Origin: an uncultured Rhodobiaceae bacterium
Lineage (GTDB): Archaea > Thermoplasmatota > Poseidoniia > Poseidoniales > Poseidoniaceae
Direction of reading: 5' to 3'
Assembly (NCBI GenBank): GCA_937911445.1
Contig: CALDQY010000003.1
Location: 1-38,523, forward strand
Length of the DNA: 38,523 nucleotides
Shown here piece by piece: positions 8,882 to 17,032 of this stretch. A model generated the notes under the pieces. The model saw only the letters and a program-made list of their open reading frames with translations, made no database searches and was not told the origin of the DNA. Position 1 is the first letter of the stretch, and each line of letters starts with the position of its first letter. The position numbers were made by a program, and so were the translations under genes.

Positions 8882-9116
8882 AACGACGTTGCTGTCCAAA
8901 TTGCTGGTTGAATTGCTGCTGTTGTTGCATTTGCGCGTTGAATTGGGCTTGTTGCATGGCCTGTTGGTTGCTCATCATGAGTGCAATTTGACGAATCTGT
9001 TCAGCTTCCATGCGAAGGCGCTGAATCAATTGTTCACCTGGTTGCTGATTGCCACAAAACCGGCAGAATCGCATTCCATCGTTCAAAGATTGTCCGCACG
9101 TCACGCAGAATGCCAT
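8877..9116 (-). CDS. Small zinc-ribbon protein with Gln-rich tail
   Basis: This 79-residue protein starts with a zinc ribbon, Cys4/Cys7 and Cys18/Cys21 (FCVTCG and FCRFCG). A short charged helix follows, then a Gln/Met/Asn-rich tail. I do not recognise a named family. Such ribbons are often protein- or RNA-interaction modules. The ATG at 9116 is supported by AGGTGA at 9121-9126, 4 bases upstream. The gene stops 4 bases before the METTL5-like start, so it belongs to the same operon. The repeated TTGTTGCAT-like DNA near 8890-8970 simply encodes the Gln-rich tail. Confidence 0.8.
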   Translation of the reverse strand: MAFCVTCGQSLNDGMRFCRFCGNQQPGEQLIQRLRMEAEQIRQIALMMSNQQAMQQAQFNAQMQQQQQFNQQFGQQRRW

Positions 9117-9159
9117 GTTCTCACCTGCTCTTGACTAGACACCTTGTGATTTCAACCTT

Positions 9160-10221
9160 TCACTGGACCGATGTTAATTCCATGAAGACAGGCCAGGTTT
9201 CGAATCCGACAGCCGCTGCTCGCTCGTTAATCGGTTCCCAGCGTGGGTCATCGACCATGTCGCTCGGCTCAACGCCGTTGGCCATGAGTTCGGTAACGAG
9301 AGCCCTGAACTCAATCTCGATTTCTGTTTTCGGTTCTTCAACAAGTTCCGGGACTGCTACTTCAACTTCTCCGGTGACGTCTGCCGTTGGCAAAGGAACA
9401 TTCGCTTCTTCCAATTCGTCACCTGCAGCTTGCATTTCTTCGAAGCCGTCGGTTGTTGCTTTTGTAATCGCTTCAGTGACGGATTGTGGTCCCTCGGGCG
9501 ATTCCGTTTCAATCACAGGAAGCGGTACGGATTCTTGCTCCGGGATGGTGACATCTGCTGCTTCAACTGTATCGGATCCAGGAGATTGCATTGGCTCTGG
9601 AGCAGGTGCAGCCGGTTCTTCTACAACGACAGGTTCTGGTGTTGCAGGTTCTGCAGCACGACCTACGCCGAGAATTTCTGCCTGTTGTCGAGCCAATTCC
9701 GCCGCCTGTCGGCGAGGAAGACTTACGAAGCACTTGTTCGGGATTGACGTCGGTGGAAACGGAAGATAATACCGTTCAATCGCTGGAAGACTTGGGTGGC
9801 GAAAACAAATCATGGTGATGTTCTCGAATGCTCTTTGAGCAGGAACGTCCACTGAGAATGGTACGGGTTGAATCGAGATCGAACCACGAACCCACTTTTC
9901 ATTGGTGATCATATGCTGCATCCACGGTCCTAAGTCCGTTGTTGCGAGGTCAAGGAATTCAAATGAGGCGTCTCGTGGGTTCAAGCCTTGTTCTTCCAAC
10001 AAACGAGCCTCTGCACGGGGACGGTGAAACACGCCAATCACTGGCTGACCATGCTCGACCATGTCGCCGTGCATTTCGAGGATTTTGCGTTCTTTTCTTG
10101 GACAGATAAGCATGACTTGCATACGCAATGCTTCAGCATCGAAGATGTCGTGCCAACGCTCTTCGGCCTCAGAAAGGAGCCCATCGATGGTTGTTCCCGG
10201 AATCATTGCTGTTATGCCCAT
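9160..10221 (-). CDS. Unknown protein with conserved N-domain and acidic Pro-rich linker
   Basis: This 353-residue protein was not recognised. Residues 1-190 look folded and include LICPRKERKILEMHGDMVE and an aromatic Pro-rich YYLPFPPTS stretch. Residues about 195-295 are low complexity, rich in Glu, Pro, Ala and Val, and probably disordered. A short C-terminal helical segment (about 300-353) with MVDDPRWEPINERA ends the protein. There is no signal peptide or membrane helix. It lies 39 bases downstream of asd and 43 bases upstream of the zinc-ribbon gene on the same strand. The acidic linker suggests a scaffold or adaptor, but this is only inference. Start ATG at 10221; an in-frame ATG five codons later is possible. 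Confidence 0.75.
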   Translation of the reverse strand: MGITAMIPGTTIDGLLSEAEERWHDIFDAEALRMQVMLICPRKERKILEMHGDMVEHGQPVIGVFHRPRAEARLLEEQGLNPRDASFEFLDLATTDLGPWMQHMITNEKWVRGSISIQPVPFSVDVPAQRAFENITMICFRHPSLPAIERYYLPFPPTSIPNKCFVSLPRRQAAELARQQAEILGVGRAAEPATPEPVVVEEPAAPAPEPMQSPGSDTVEAADVTIPEQESVPLPVIETESPEGPQSVTEAITKATTDGFEEMQAAGDELEEANVPLPTADVTGEVEVAVPELVEEPKTEIEIEFRALVTELMANGVEPSDMVDDPRWEPINERAAAVGFETWPVFMELTSVQ

Positions 10222-10260
10222 GCGCTCACGTCTACGATGATGCAGAGGTGGGATTTAGGT

Positions 10261-11310
10261 CTACTGCTCAAAGTATTTCTTCAAGTAGGCTAATTCTGCG
10301 AGAAGAACAACGCCTCCTGCTGCACCACGGATGGTATTGTGAGACAATCCAATGAACGAGACGACACCATTCTCGACGGATTTAAGCTGGACGGTCGTTG
10401 TCATTCCTGCCTTGAGGTCCACAGTCGGATTGAGAGGGTTCACGGATTGTCCATTCCATAGATGTTCTTCTCGGCTTGGTTCGGATTGAATGCACTCCAT
10501 AAGGAATGTTGGTTGACTTGGAAGTGCATGCGTTTGTTCCTTCGATTGCAGCAAAGATGCAACCACATCAAAGGTCGGTGTATTGTCGACATGCAGTTCG
10601 ACATGAACGATGTGCCCGTCGCGTTCTTCCACGCGCTTGGTTTGCACGTCCCACTCGGCATTGAGGTCCAGAATACGTTCAATTTCCTCGACGATTTTCT
10701 CAGCCTCTCCAGGGATTTCTTGATCGATTGCTTGCATTTTCAACTCCTGATTGTGAAGGAGTTTCCAACCCGCTCCTGAAAGGGCCTGCTCGCTTCGAGC
10801 GACCACCTTGCTAATCGTGTAGTGTTGTGATAGAACAGAAAGGGGGTGAAGAATCGGAACGAGTGTGCAATTTGTTGCACATGCATGGAGGGCCTGACCT
10901 GATGGTGCATGAAGGGCCTCGGGATTGACATCAGCAACAACCAAAGAGACTTCAGGATGCATCCGAAAGGCGCTCGCATTGGAGAACACGTGAAGTCCAG
11001 CACTGACGAGGTTGGCTTCTATTCTCGACGCGGGCTCGCTTGGCAATGCGCTGAAGACAGCAGCCACGTTTCGGTTCTTGAGCTCCTCTGCTAGGTTTCC
11101 GTCGTTGATATCGAGGATTTTGATTTCACTGGAGTCTAGAACTTCTGGCCGTGGTTCATCCAGATGCCATTCGATATCTGCGAGGTTCGTGCCCTGAGAT
11201 TGTCCCGCAACGGCGACCAATTCGAACCATGGATGCATGGCGAGACGTTGTTGCATGCGTTGCGAGACGAGGCCTGAAGCGCCAAGGATAGCGACATGAA
11301 CCCTTGACAT
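10261..11310 (-). CDS. asd: Aspartate-semialdehyde dehydrogenase
   Basis: This enzyme reduces aspartyl phosphate to aspartate semialdehyde with NADPH, the branch point to threonine, methionine and lysine. The 349-residue protein has the nucleotide-binding GASGLVSQ at 10-17, FSALPSE at 86-92, FSNAS at 109-113, catalytic Cys148 in ATNCTLVP, and SEQALSGAGW. The catalytic histidine is probably His233 in RDGHIVHVE. It ends with the RGAAGGVVLLAEL helix. Length matches the archaeal/fungal type. The usual NPNCST around the nucleophile is TNCTL here. The ATG at 11310 has no ribosome site but has a TAAAAT box about 25 bases upstream. Upstream and divergent is the Ni-SOD gene; downstream is the unknown acidic protein. 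Confidence 0.92.
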   Translation of the reverse strand: MSRVHVAILGASGLVSQRMQQRLAMHPWFELVAVAGQSQGTNLADIEWHLDEPRPEVLDSSEIKILDINDGNLAEELKNRNVAAVFSALPSEPASRIEANLVSAGLHVFSNASAFRMHPEVSLVVADVNPEALHAPSGQALHACATNCTLVPILHPLSVLSQHYTISKVVARSEQALSGAGWKLLHNQELKMQAIDQEIPGEAEKIVEEIERILDLNAEWDVQTKRVEERDGHIVHVELHVDNTPTFDVVASLLQSKEQTHALPSQPTFLMECIQSEPSREEHLWNGQSVNPLNPTVDLKAGMTTTVQLKSVENGVVSFIGLSHNTIRGAAGGVVLLAELAYLKKYFEQ

Positions 11311-11330
11311 GTTCCAGTCTCATGCTTCGT

Positions 11331-11338
11331 CATTTTAG
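11331..11338 (-). promoter_or_regulatory. Candidate TATA box for asd
   Basis: The minus strand reads CTAAAATG in this region, centred about 25 bases upstream of the asd ATG at 11310. With no ribosome site next to the ATG, this fits an archaeal leaderless promoter. Confidence 0.45.
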
Positions 11339-11401
11339 TCCCTTGCATTGTAAAATTGCTGCAAAGCATATCTTCAAGTGCTCGACATTCAAGGCACCCT
11401 C

Positions 11402-11842
11402 ATGGAGAACACCATCACCATCGAAGCCTTTGCCCACTGTGACGGCCCATGTGGCGTCTACGACCCTGCAAGTGCACGTGTTGCAGCAGAAGCCGTGCAA
11501 TCAATGACCAAGAAAATGGTAGCATTGAGCACCGGCGATGCAGACAAGTCCGCTGCCTCCTACATCAACACGATGAGCCGCTACGCAGCTATCAAGGAAG
11601 AAGAAGCACAGAAGTGCAAAGACGAACTTCTCGTCCTCTGGACAGATTTCTTCAAGCCTCAACATCTAGAGGCAAATCCAGATCTTCACACAACGTTTTG
11701 GATGGCTGCAAAACTTTGCTCAGCGTGCAAGGTTGAAGTCTCCGAACAACACGCACAGGAGTTGATGGATGCTGTTGAAGCCATTCACAACATGTTCTGG
11801 GCAACCAAGGGGCGAGACGTCTCTTGGGTCCGTGCAAGTTGA
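11402..11842 (+). CDS. sodN: Nickel superoxide dismutase precursor
   Basis: Ni-SOD disproportionates superoxide to peroxide and oxygen. The mature enzyme begins at the histidine of the nickel hook; here HCDGPCGVYDP starts at residue 12, so an 11-residue leader (MENTITIEAFA) must be removed. His1, Cys2, Cys6 and Tyr9 of the mature protein are all present; position 4, usually Leu, is Gly. The rest is the expected four-helix domain (mature length 135). Start: ATG at 11402 is preferred over the in-frame GTG at 11378, because it leaves a short Ni-SOD-like leader. An AT-rich GCATATCTT at 11366-11374 lies about 32 bases upstream. The processing protease gene follows 9 bases after the stop. Probably cytoplasmic, as no secretion signal is seen. 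Confidence 0.95.
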   Translation: MENTITIEAFAHCDGPCGVYDPASARVAAEAVQSMTKKMVALSTGDADKSAASYINTMSRYAAIKEEEAQKCKDELLVLWTDFFKPQHLEANPDLHTTFWMAAKLCSACKVEVSEQHAQELMDAVEAIHNMFWATKGRDVSWVRAS

Positions 11843-11847
11843 GGCGA
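11841..11847 (+). promoter_or_regulatory. Ribosome binding site for sodX, overlapping the sodN stop
   Basis: GAGGCGA begins within the TGA stop of sodN and is followed by 4 bases and the TTG at 11852. The same spacing occurs before other genes in this window, which favours TTG over the ATG at 11861 as the start. Confidence 0.5.
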
Positions 11848-11851
11848 TTCA

Positions 11852-12136
11852 TTGGAATCAATGGCTGTGGTCGTGAACGGCGACAGCATGTGGCCAACAC
11901 TCAAGGATGGGGAAACCATCAATGTGAATGTCCTGTACAAGCAACATCTGCAACCAGGAGACCTCGTTGTATTCCCTGATCCACGCAATACCTCGAGAAT
12001 GTGCATCAAGCGATTGAAGCGTATTGAGGAAAATGGCCTTTTTGTCGAAGGGGATAATCCAGACCCAACCGCTTCGACCGATTCACACAATTATGGGCTG
12101 ATTCCCCTTGAATCAGTGATTGGATTCAAACGCTAA
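11852..12136 (+). CDS. sodX: Nickel-SOD maturation protease (S26-type)
   Basis: This 94-residue soluble protease of the signal-peptidase (S26) family is the partner that trims the Ni-SOD leader so that the new N-terminal histidine can bind nickel. The catalytic serine lies in NGDSMWPTL (residue 12 from the TTG start). The lysine base is in the MCIKRLKRI stretch (residue 53). The following EGDNPDPTASTDS box and GLIP are hallmarks of the Ni-SOD protease subfamily. There is no membrane anchor, unlike ordinary signal peptidases. It sits directly behind sodN. Its last 24 bases overlap the 3' end of the convergent GT2 gene. ATG at 11861 is an alternative start that removes three residues. Confidence 0.9.
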   Translation: MESMAVVVNGDSMWPTLKDGETINVNVLYKQHLQPGDLVVFPDPRNTSRMCIKRLKRIEENGLFVEGDNPDPTASTDSHNYGLIPLESVIGFKR

Positions 12137-12856
12137 TTTTCCTTGGCCTAACTCCTCCTCGACAGGAAGAGGGAATAATTTGCGTACGAGGAGTTTTCTT
12201 AGAATCGATGAACCGTCTCGTAGAGAACCCAACTTCGCCTCACCAACTCGGGCACTGTAGGAAATCGGCACGTTGGTGAGCGGGATTCCAGTGATGGCGC
12301 ATTGCGCATACATCTCGGCCTCGATTTCAAAATCCATGCTGTTCAGGTTCATCAGGACCAAAGCCTCTCGATCAAAGAGCCAAAATCCGCTGCAAACATC
12401 ATGGATTTCAAGGCCGTGAAGGATTACTGCAGACCAAGTGAGAAGATGATTCCCAATCCAGTTGACCGGTGACATTGCATCACTGGCTAAGTGGCGATTC
12501 AATCGATTTCCGACAACGACCATTCCAGATTCAAGTTTCGAAAGCATCCTCAGCATGTCCACTGGGTTGTAGGTTTGATCTGCATCAAACATGATGACCG
12601 CATCGTATTGATGCTGGAGCGCATAGGTGAACCCCAATCTAACTGCTTCTCCCTTGCCCTTTGAAGGTTGGACCAAGACAACACAACCACTCTCGGTACC
12701 AACTTGTTGGGATGAATCCGTACTCTTGCCATCAACAATCACGATATCGGGTTGCCAACCCTCTTCTTCAAGCGATGCGTGTGGTATTGTACTCAATACC
12801 GTACGCAACCCCTCTGCCTCATTGAGGACAGGAAGGAGAATCATCAATCGTTTCAC
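12113..12856 (-). CDS. GT2 family glycosyltransferase (dolichol-phosphate sugar synthase-like)
   Basis: This 247-residue GT-A-fold enzyme has ILLPVLNEAEGL at the N-terminus, DGKSTD near 42-47 and the metal-binding DAD at 91-93. A GNRLNR motif and the SGFWLFDREAL stretch common in polyprenol-phosphate mannose/glucose synthases follow. It probably transfers a sugar from a nucleotide donor to a lipid carrier at the cytoplasmic face. There are no clear membrane helices, so a membrane partner is expected. The polytopic GT-C-like protein encoded 26 bases upstream is a natural candidate. The start is GTG at 12856, with an ATG at 12844 possible. Donor sugar and acceptor cannot be determined from sequence. 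Confidence 0.88.
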   Translation of the reverse strand: MKRLMILLPVLNEAEGLRTVLSTIPHASLEEEGWQPDIVIVDGKSTDSSQQVGTESGCVVLVQPSKGKGEAVRLGFTYALQHQYDAVIMFDADQTYNPVDMLRMLSKLESGMVVVGNRLNRHLASDAMSPVNWIGNHLLTWSAVILHGLEIHDVCSGFWLFDREALVLMNLNSMDFEIEAEMYAQCAITGIPLTNVPISYSARVGEAKLGSLRDGSSILRKLLVRKLFPLPVEEELGQGKLAFESNH

Positions 12857-12882
12857 GTTTGTTTCTTACAGAAGGTTGCTTT

Positions 12883-15219
12883 TCATGCCTTCGCAGGATT
12901 TACTCGATTCAATTCCAAATGATGAATCCGTAAGCCAGTTGAATCAACGATTTGTGAACTTCGTCCAGAAAATCCGAGAGGGTTGATCCAAGGTGACCCA
13001 TCTGAATTCAATTTGAATTCAACATGTAGTTGCTGATCGAGTTGTACATTTTGACACGCCATGTCCCAACCTCCTGACTTCTCTAGGCTCAAGGATTGAT
13101 TATTGAACCTGATCGAATAGTCTTCAAACGAACCAATTTGTTCGTACACAAGACATACCTTGTACAAGCCCTGCAGACTCGTTTGATTCACGATATCATT
13201 CCAGACAAAGGTACCTCTTTGAGTCAGGACAATTCGTTCATCACCTCGTTCAAGTGGATCATTAAAACGGTGGTTGCGCCAAGGATCTTCCTCTAATGCA
13301 CATCCCTTCATTGTGATGCATTCATCTTGGCTGAGTGCAACATTGGAGGAAACTCTGATGGGTGATGGCTCGCTCCAAAGTTTCCAATATCGCGCTCCGG
13401 AAAACTCCTGTTCCATGCTCCAATAAGGTGATGTGCCCAAGGTCAATGCAATCGTTCCGATGGGGCTTGAAACTGCGTAACCAATGCCAAGTCGGTTCAG
13501 GGTTTCGATATCATCCATACGAATGGCTGTTGTTGCCGCACCCTGGATGGATTCATCCAATGTCAGAAGACCGAGTGTTGGGATGCTTGTTGACTGAATT
13601 GACGCATCAAGGGCGTAACTGTGTCCCCAGTGAACGTTTTCAGAATACACGAACTTGTCTGGGGGATGATTCATCAGATATGTTCGAAGTTCAGCATCGC
13701 CAGAGGTTGTTGCATGGAGTTCCTCATGCGTTGAAAGGTTGGTCAACAAACCAACGCTCATCATCGATCCGATGACGAGCATGACAAGGAAAATCGTGCT
13801 GTACAATGGTCGAATGAATGGATCCATTTCCAATCCGAACCATGCATTTTCCTCATCGACGGTTGTGAACGAGGTCGATCGACTCGCAAGTAAACCTACA
13901 ATCACTGCAAGGGGGACATGATAGGCATGCAATGCCATCGAGTAAAGTGTGTAAGAAAGGAGGCTGAGAAGCTGGATGTTTGCCAATCCTTCGATGAGAT
14001 GAACGAATGAAAGAAGCCACAATGCTAGGAACCAGAGGGAAAGCAGTCGGATTTCGAGACTCTTCCGTCCCATGAATATCGCTATGCTCGCAAAGAGCAT
14101 CAGCGAACCATTGAACATGAGCATAGGTTTTCCGCCTTGCCATCCATATTCCGCAAAGATTGGTTCGCTCAGCATACGTGGTGCGAAATAGATGAGTGCG
14201 ATGATGAACATCGAGGTCACAATGAGAATCGACGTAAGGAAGATCGGCTTTTGTTGGGATTGTTCATTATCGGACAATCGTTCACGAGAAAGGAGGCTGG
14301 CAACAAGCAACGCAGCGAGGTAGATAGCTCCAGTGGGATGGATGAGAACGGTGCAAATTGAGAGGAATACAAAAGCGAGCAGATGATACCTGAGTGATTG
14401 TTGAATTGGTCGTAGGACAATCATCAATCCAACGATTAATCCCAATTGACTCGCAACGGTAGGGTAGCCTGAATCAAACACTTTTGCAAACAGCGCCAAG
14501 GATGCACCCATGGCTAGAACGCTTGAAGCACCTGCGCCGAGCCGATCCATGCTTCCCCAAATCCCAAGGAGGAGGGCAAAGAGGGAGAGATGGCCCAAAA
14601 CGAGTATGGATTGTTCAATCGATGATCCTGTTACACTCACGCTCCAGGCGAGAAGTGTTGGAAAAGCAGGTGGATATGTCCACAATCCTGCATTGGGTGA
14701 TGGAACCTCGAACGTGCCTGACTGGGCGACATGGCTTGCAAGTGTGCTAAAACCAATCCAATCAACACCAAACGGGCGATCAAACATGATGATTGGGACC
14801 AATGTAAGAAGACAAAAGCACCCCGCCGCAATCTGCAGCAATGGATTTCGGTTGTTTTGGAACCATTGCTGCGCAGCAACTTCCTGTTCAATTTCAGGCT
14901 CGGATTCACTAAGAACGAGGCCATGAATCGCAGCTTCCATTTTTTGCCATTGTGTGTATGTGGTTCGTTCGACGTGTACTTTGCGGAACAAAAAAGCAAT
15001 CGACAATGCGTTGACAGTGATGAGTGCAATGGTCAAATTCGTTATGCTCCATGCTTGAAGGACAAACAACAATCCTGATGTTCCATACATGGCTAAAAGC
15101 CCGATTGGGAAACACAACAATGCCTTCCGGAAGGTATCTGCAGAAGCATCGAGGATACGCAATAAGGCAAGACCTGGGGCAATGGTCGGTAGGAGAACTG
15201 CAAGCACAACCTCCCACAT
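12883..15219 (-). CDS. Polytopic membrane protein, GT-C glycosyltransferase-like
   Basis: This 778-residue protein has about 13-14 predicted membrane helices over residues 1-500, then an extracytoplasmic domain of about 270 residues. The loop after the fourth helix contains DRPFGVDWIGF and GLWTYPPAFPTLLAW, the kind of acidic first-loop and Tyr-Pro-Pro pattern seen in GT-C enzymes that use polyprenol-linked sugars. The C-terminal domain is rich in beta-type sequence and may be lectin-like. It lies upstream of the GT2 gene, so the pair may build and transfer a lipid-linked sugar to surface proteins or glycolipids. ATG at 15219 is preferred over TTG at 15237. Identity to a named family was not established; a flippase or another polytopic protein is possible. 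Confidence 0.75.
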   Translation of the reverse strand: MWEVVLAVLLPTIAPGLALLRILDASADTFRKALLCFPIGLLAMYGTSGLLFVLQAWSITNLTIALITVNALSIAFLFRKVHVERTTYTQWQKMEAAIHGLVLSESEPEIEQEVAAQQWFQNNRNPLLQIAAGCFCLLTLVPIIMFDRPFGVDWIGFSTLASHVAQSGTFEVPSPNAGLWTYPPAFPTLLAWSVSVTGSSIEQSILVLGHLSLFALLLGIWGSMDRLGAGASSVLAMGASLALFAKVFDSGYPTVASQLGLIVGLMIVLRPIQQSLRYHLLAFVFLSICTVLIHPTGAIYLAALLVASLLSRERLSDNEQSQQKPIFLTSILIVTSMFIIALIYFAPRMLSEPIFAEYGWQGGKPMLMFNGSLMLFASIAIFMGRKSLEIRLLSLWFLALWLLSFVHLIEGLANIQLLSLLSYTLYSMALHAYHVPLAVIVGLLASRSTSFTTVDEENAWFGLEMDPFIRPLYSTIFLVMLVIGSMMSVGLLTNLSTHEELHATTSGDAELRTYLMNHPPDKFVYSENVHWGHSYALDASIQSTSIPTLGLLTLDESIQGAATTAIRMDDIETLNRLGIGYAVSSPIGTIALTLGTSPYWSMEQEFSGARYWKLWSEPSPIRVSSNVALSQDECITMKGCALEEDPWRNHRFNDPLERGDERIVLTQRGTFVWNDIVNQTSLQGLYKVCLVYEQIGSFEDYSIRFNNQSLSLEKSGGWDMACQNVQLDQQLHVEFKLNSDGSPWINPLGFSGRSSQIVDSTGLRIHHLELNRVNPAKA

Positions 15220-15291
15220 GCTTGACCGCTGGTTCAAGCATCACATCAAGTTCATGCATGAACTCTTAGAGGTGAATCCCTTCTTACGTCC

Positions 15292-15906
15292 ATGTGGGGT
15301 TGTCCAGACCGAGCAGGGAGCGGAAAGAATACGTTTCACCCAATCGTACTTCTTCCTGATGAATACTGGGTCCTAAATCTTCAGAAACCACAAACGACGT
15401 GGAATCAACAGTACGAATACACCGTCGGTCGATACGATGAAGATCGTCGCGGAATGTACACGCAAGACCTGTTTGGTGGTGAGCGAACCATTCACGTTGG
15501 GCTTGACATTGGTGGTCCTGTGCAAACACCGATTTTTGCGTTTGAGGATGGAAGGATTCACAGTTTTGCAGACAACGATGAGGATGGATCCTACGGTCCA
15601 ACCATCATTACAGAACACTCGATCGAGATTGATGGTGAACATCAAACCATCTGGGTTCTTCATGGTCATTTGTCTCGGGAATCGTTGAACGGATTGGTTG
15701 CAGGCGCACCCATCTCAAAAGGCGATGCGATTGGGAAGATGGGTGAAGAATTCGAAAACGGAGGTTGGCCTCCGCACGTCCACATACAATTGTCTATGGT
15801 TGAACCGACAGAACCAGACCTAGAAGGCGTTGTCTCACCAGAACATCGCAATGCTGCGCTCAAGCGGTATCCTGATCCTCGAAACATCCTCGGGCTACTC
15901 TATTGA
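15292..15906 (+). CDS. M23-type (LytM-like) metallopeptidase domain protein, cytosolic
   Basis: This 204-residue protein has the zinc-site motifs of M23 peptidases: HVGLD (HxxxD), HGHLS and HVHIQL. The text GPTIITEHS, HGHLSRESL, GGWPPHVHIQL and YPDPRNIL resembles the stand-alone-like M23 domain found inside some kinase/M23/aminotransferase fusion proteins. M23 enzymes usually cut peptidoglycan or peptides, but no signal peptide is visible and archaea lack murein, so the substrate is unknown. ATG at 15292 is the only start, since a stop lies upstream in frame at 15259. A GAGGTGA at 15270-15276 is about 15 bases upstream, rather far for a ribosome site. The 3' end overlaps the convergent isomerase gene by 12 bases. 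Confidence 0.85.
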   Translation: MWGCPDRAGSGKNTFHPIVLLPDEYWVLNLQKPQTTWNQQYEYTVGRYDEDRRGMYTQDLFGGERTIHVGLDIGGPVQTPIFAFEDGRIHSFADNDEDGSYGPTIITEHSIEIDGEHQTIWVLHGHLSRESLNGLVAGAPISKGDAIGKMGEEFENGGWPPHVHIQLSMVEPTEPDLEGVVSPEHRNAALKRYPDPRNILGLLY

Positions 15907-16995
15907 TGCATCATCAGAAAGATAACCCTTCAAAGCTTGAATTGGGCGAATGGCTGCTGGATCTTTGCCATGAAGCAATGCAAGGGCAATGGTGAGCCAA
16001 TCCATGACAATGCAGTGATGAAGTAGGACTTCCAGTAACGAGGTTCCCTCTCCATGAATTCTCCATGCAAAATCCGTTGGCGTATGTTCAATCATCCAAT
16101 CGACTCGGCGGCGTACGCGTGGATGCATTCCATCCCATGTCAGAATGAGTACTGCCTGATTTTCTCGAGCAGGATCGGCATCATCCGAGACGCCTCCCCA
16201 CGCGACAATTTCGTTGTGATTCATTTCGGGAACAATTCCAATTCGAGCGAAACGTCCTGAATTTTCATTCAACTGATTCTTGCATCGCACTAAGGCTGGT
16301 TGCATTTCTGTTGGTCCAAGCAATGCAATGGGATGTTCTCGAAGAGCCATCGCGAGTTCGAGCAATGGCGTGCCCGATGCATTACGGAAATCGTTTGCTT
16401 GACAAGCATATTCCAAACGAACGAGCATGGCTTCTCGCTCATCATCAGCTTGTTGAGGGATTAATCCAAGATGTTCCATTAATGCGAGTTGGCGTGAAAA
16501 CAAGTGGCCGAAGGCGGTACGTGGCGGTTGACCACCAATCGATGGAATGAGGTGACAGTTTTCATGCAACTCGCAAAGTCCTGCGAGAACACCACCAGTT
16601 GCGATGACGACGACGGTAGCGCCTTGTTTGAGAGCCGACTCAGTTGCAGCAATCGTCTCCTCTGTATTTCCACTGTGTGAAGTGGCCAAAATTAACCAGT
16701 CAGATGTCCACCACGATGGTAATTCGTAGCCTCTGTGGACGATGAACGGCTTTGAACCTGAAGCATCAGCAATTCGTGCCAAAAAATCGCCCCCGGCAGC
16801 AGAGCCACCCATTCCGAAGCAGAGTACGCCATTCCAATCACTGGATTTCAGTTGTTGAAGCCATGGAAGGTGTTTCTCATCAACTGCCGAGAAGCCACGT
16901 TCAAGATCAGAAACAAACGACTGGGTAAATCCAATCATACCTTCAGAATCCAATTGTTGAGACAAGTCGTCGATGCTGATCGTCTCATCGGCCAT
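15895..16995 (-). CDS. Bifunctional phosphoglucose/phosphomannose isomerase
   Basis: This enzyme interconverts glucose-6-phosphate or mannose-6-phosphate with fructose-6-phosphate. The 366-residue protein has two SIS domains. The sugar-phosphate sites are GMGGSAAGGDFL (61-72) and SHSGNTEET (106-114), and the catalytic glutamate lies in EMNHNEIVAW. The C-terminal GKDPAAIRPIQALK matches the archaeal/bacterial PGI/PMI family. The frame is open to 17118, but ATG at 16995 gives the normal length and avoids running into the NMD3 gene, which ends 37 bases upstream. The product supplies fructose-6-phosphate, the substrate of GlmS encoded further along the window, as well as mannose units for glycans. 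Confidence 0.93.
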   Translation of the reverse strand: MADETISIDDLSQQLDSEGMIGFTQSFVSDLERGFSAVDEKHLPWLQQLKSSDWNGVLCFGMGGSAAGGDFLARIADASGSKPFIVHRGYELPSWWTSDWLILATSHSGNTEETIAATESALKQGATVVVIATGGVLAGLCELHENCHLIPSIGGQPPRTAFGHLFSRQLALMEHLGLIPQQADDEREAMLVRLEYACQANDFRNASGTPLLELAMALREHPIALLGPTEMQPALVRCKNQLNENSGRFARIGIVPEMNHNEIVAWGGVSDDADPARENQAVLILTWDGMHPRVRRRVDWMIEHTPTDFAWRIHGEGTSLLEVLLHHCIVMDWLTIALALLHGKDPAAIRPIQALKGYLSDDASIE

Positions 16996-17032
16996 GGTTC
17001 TATGGAAGGTTTGACCTTCATATGGGCTCCTA

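Noticed and set aside
8890..8970. Short repeated TTGTTGCAT-like DNA resembling a microsatellite
   Set aside because: It encodes the Gln/Met-rich tail of the zinc-ribbon protein, with normal codon phase.
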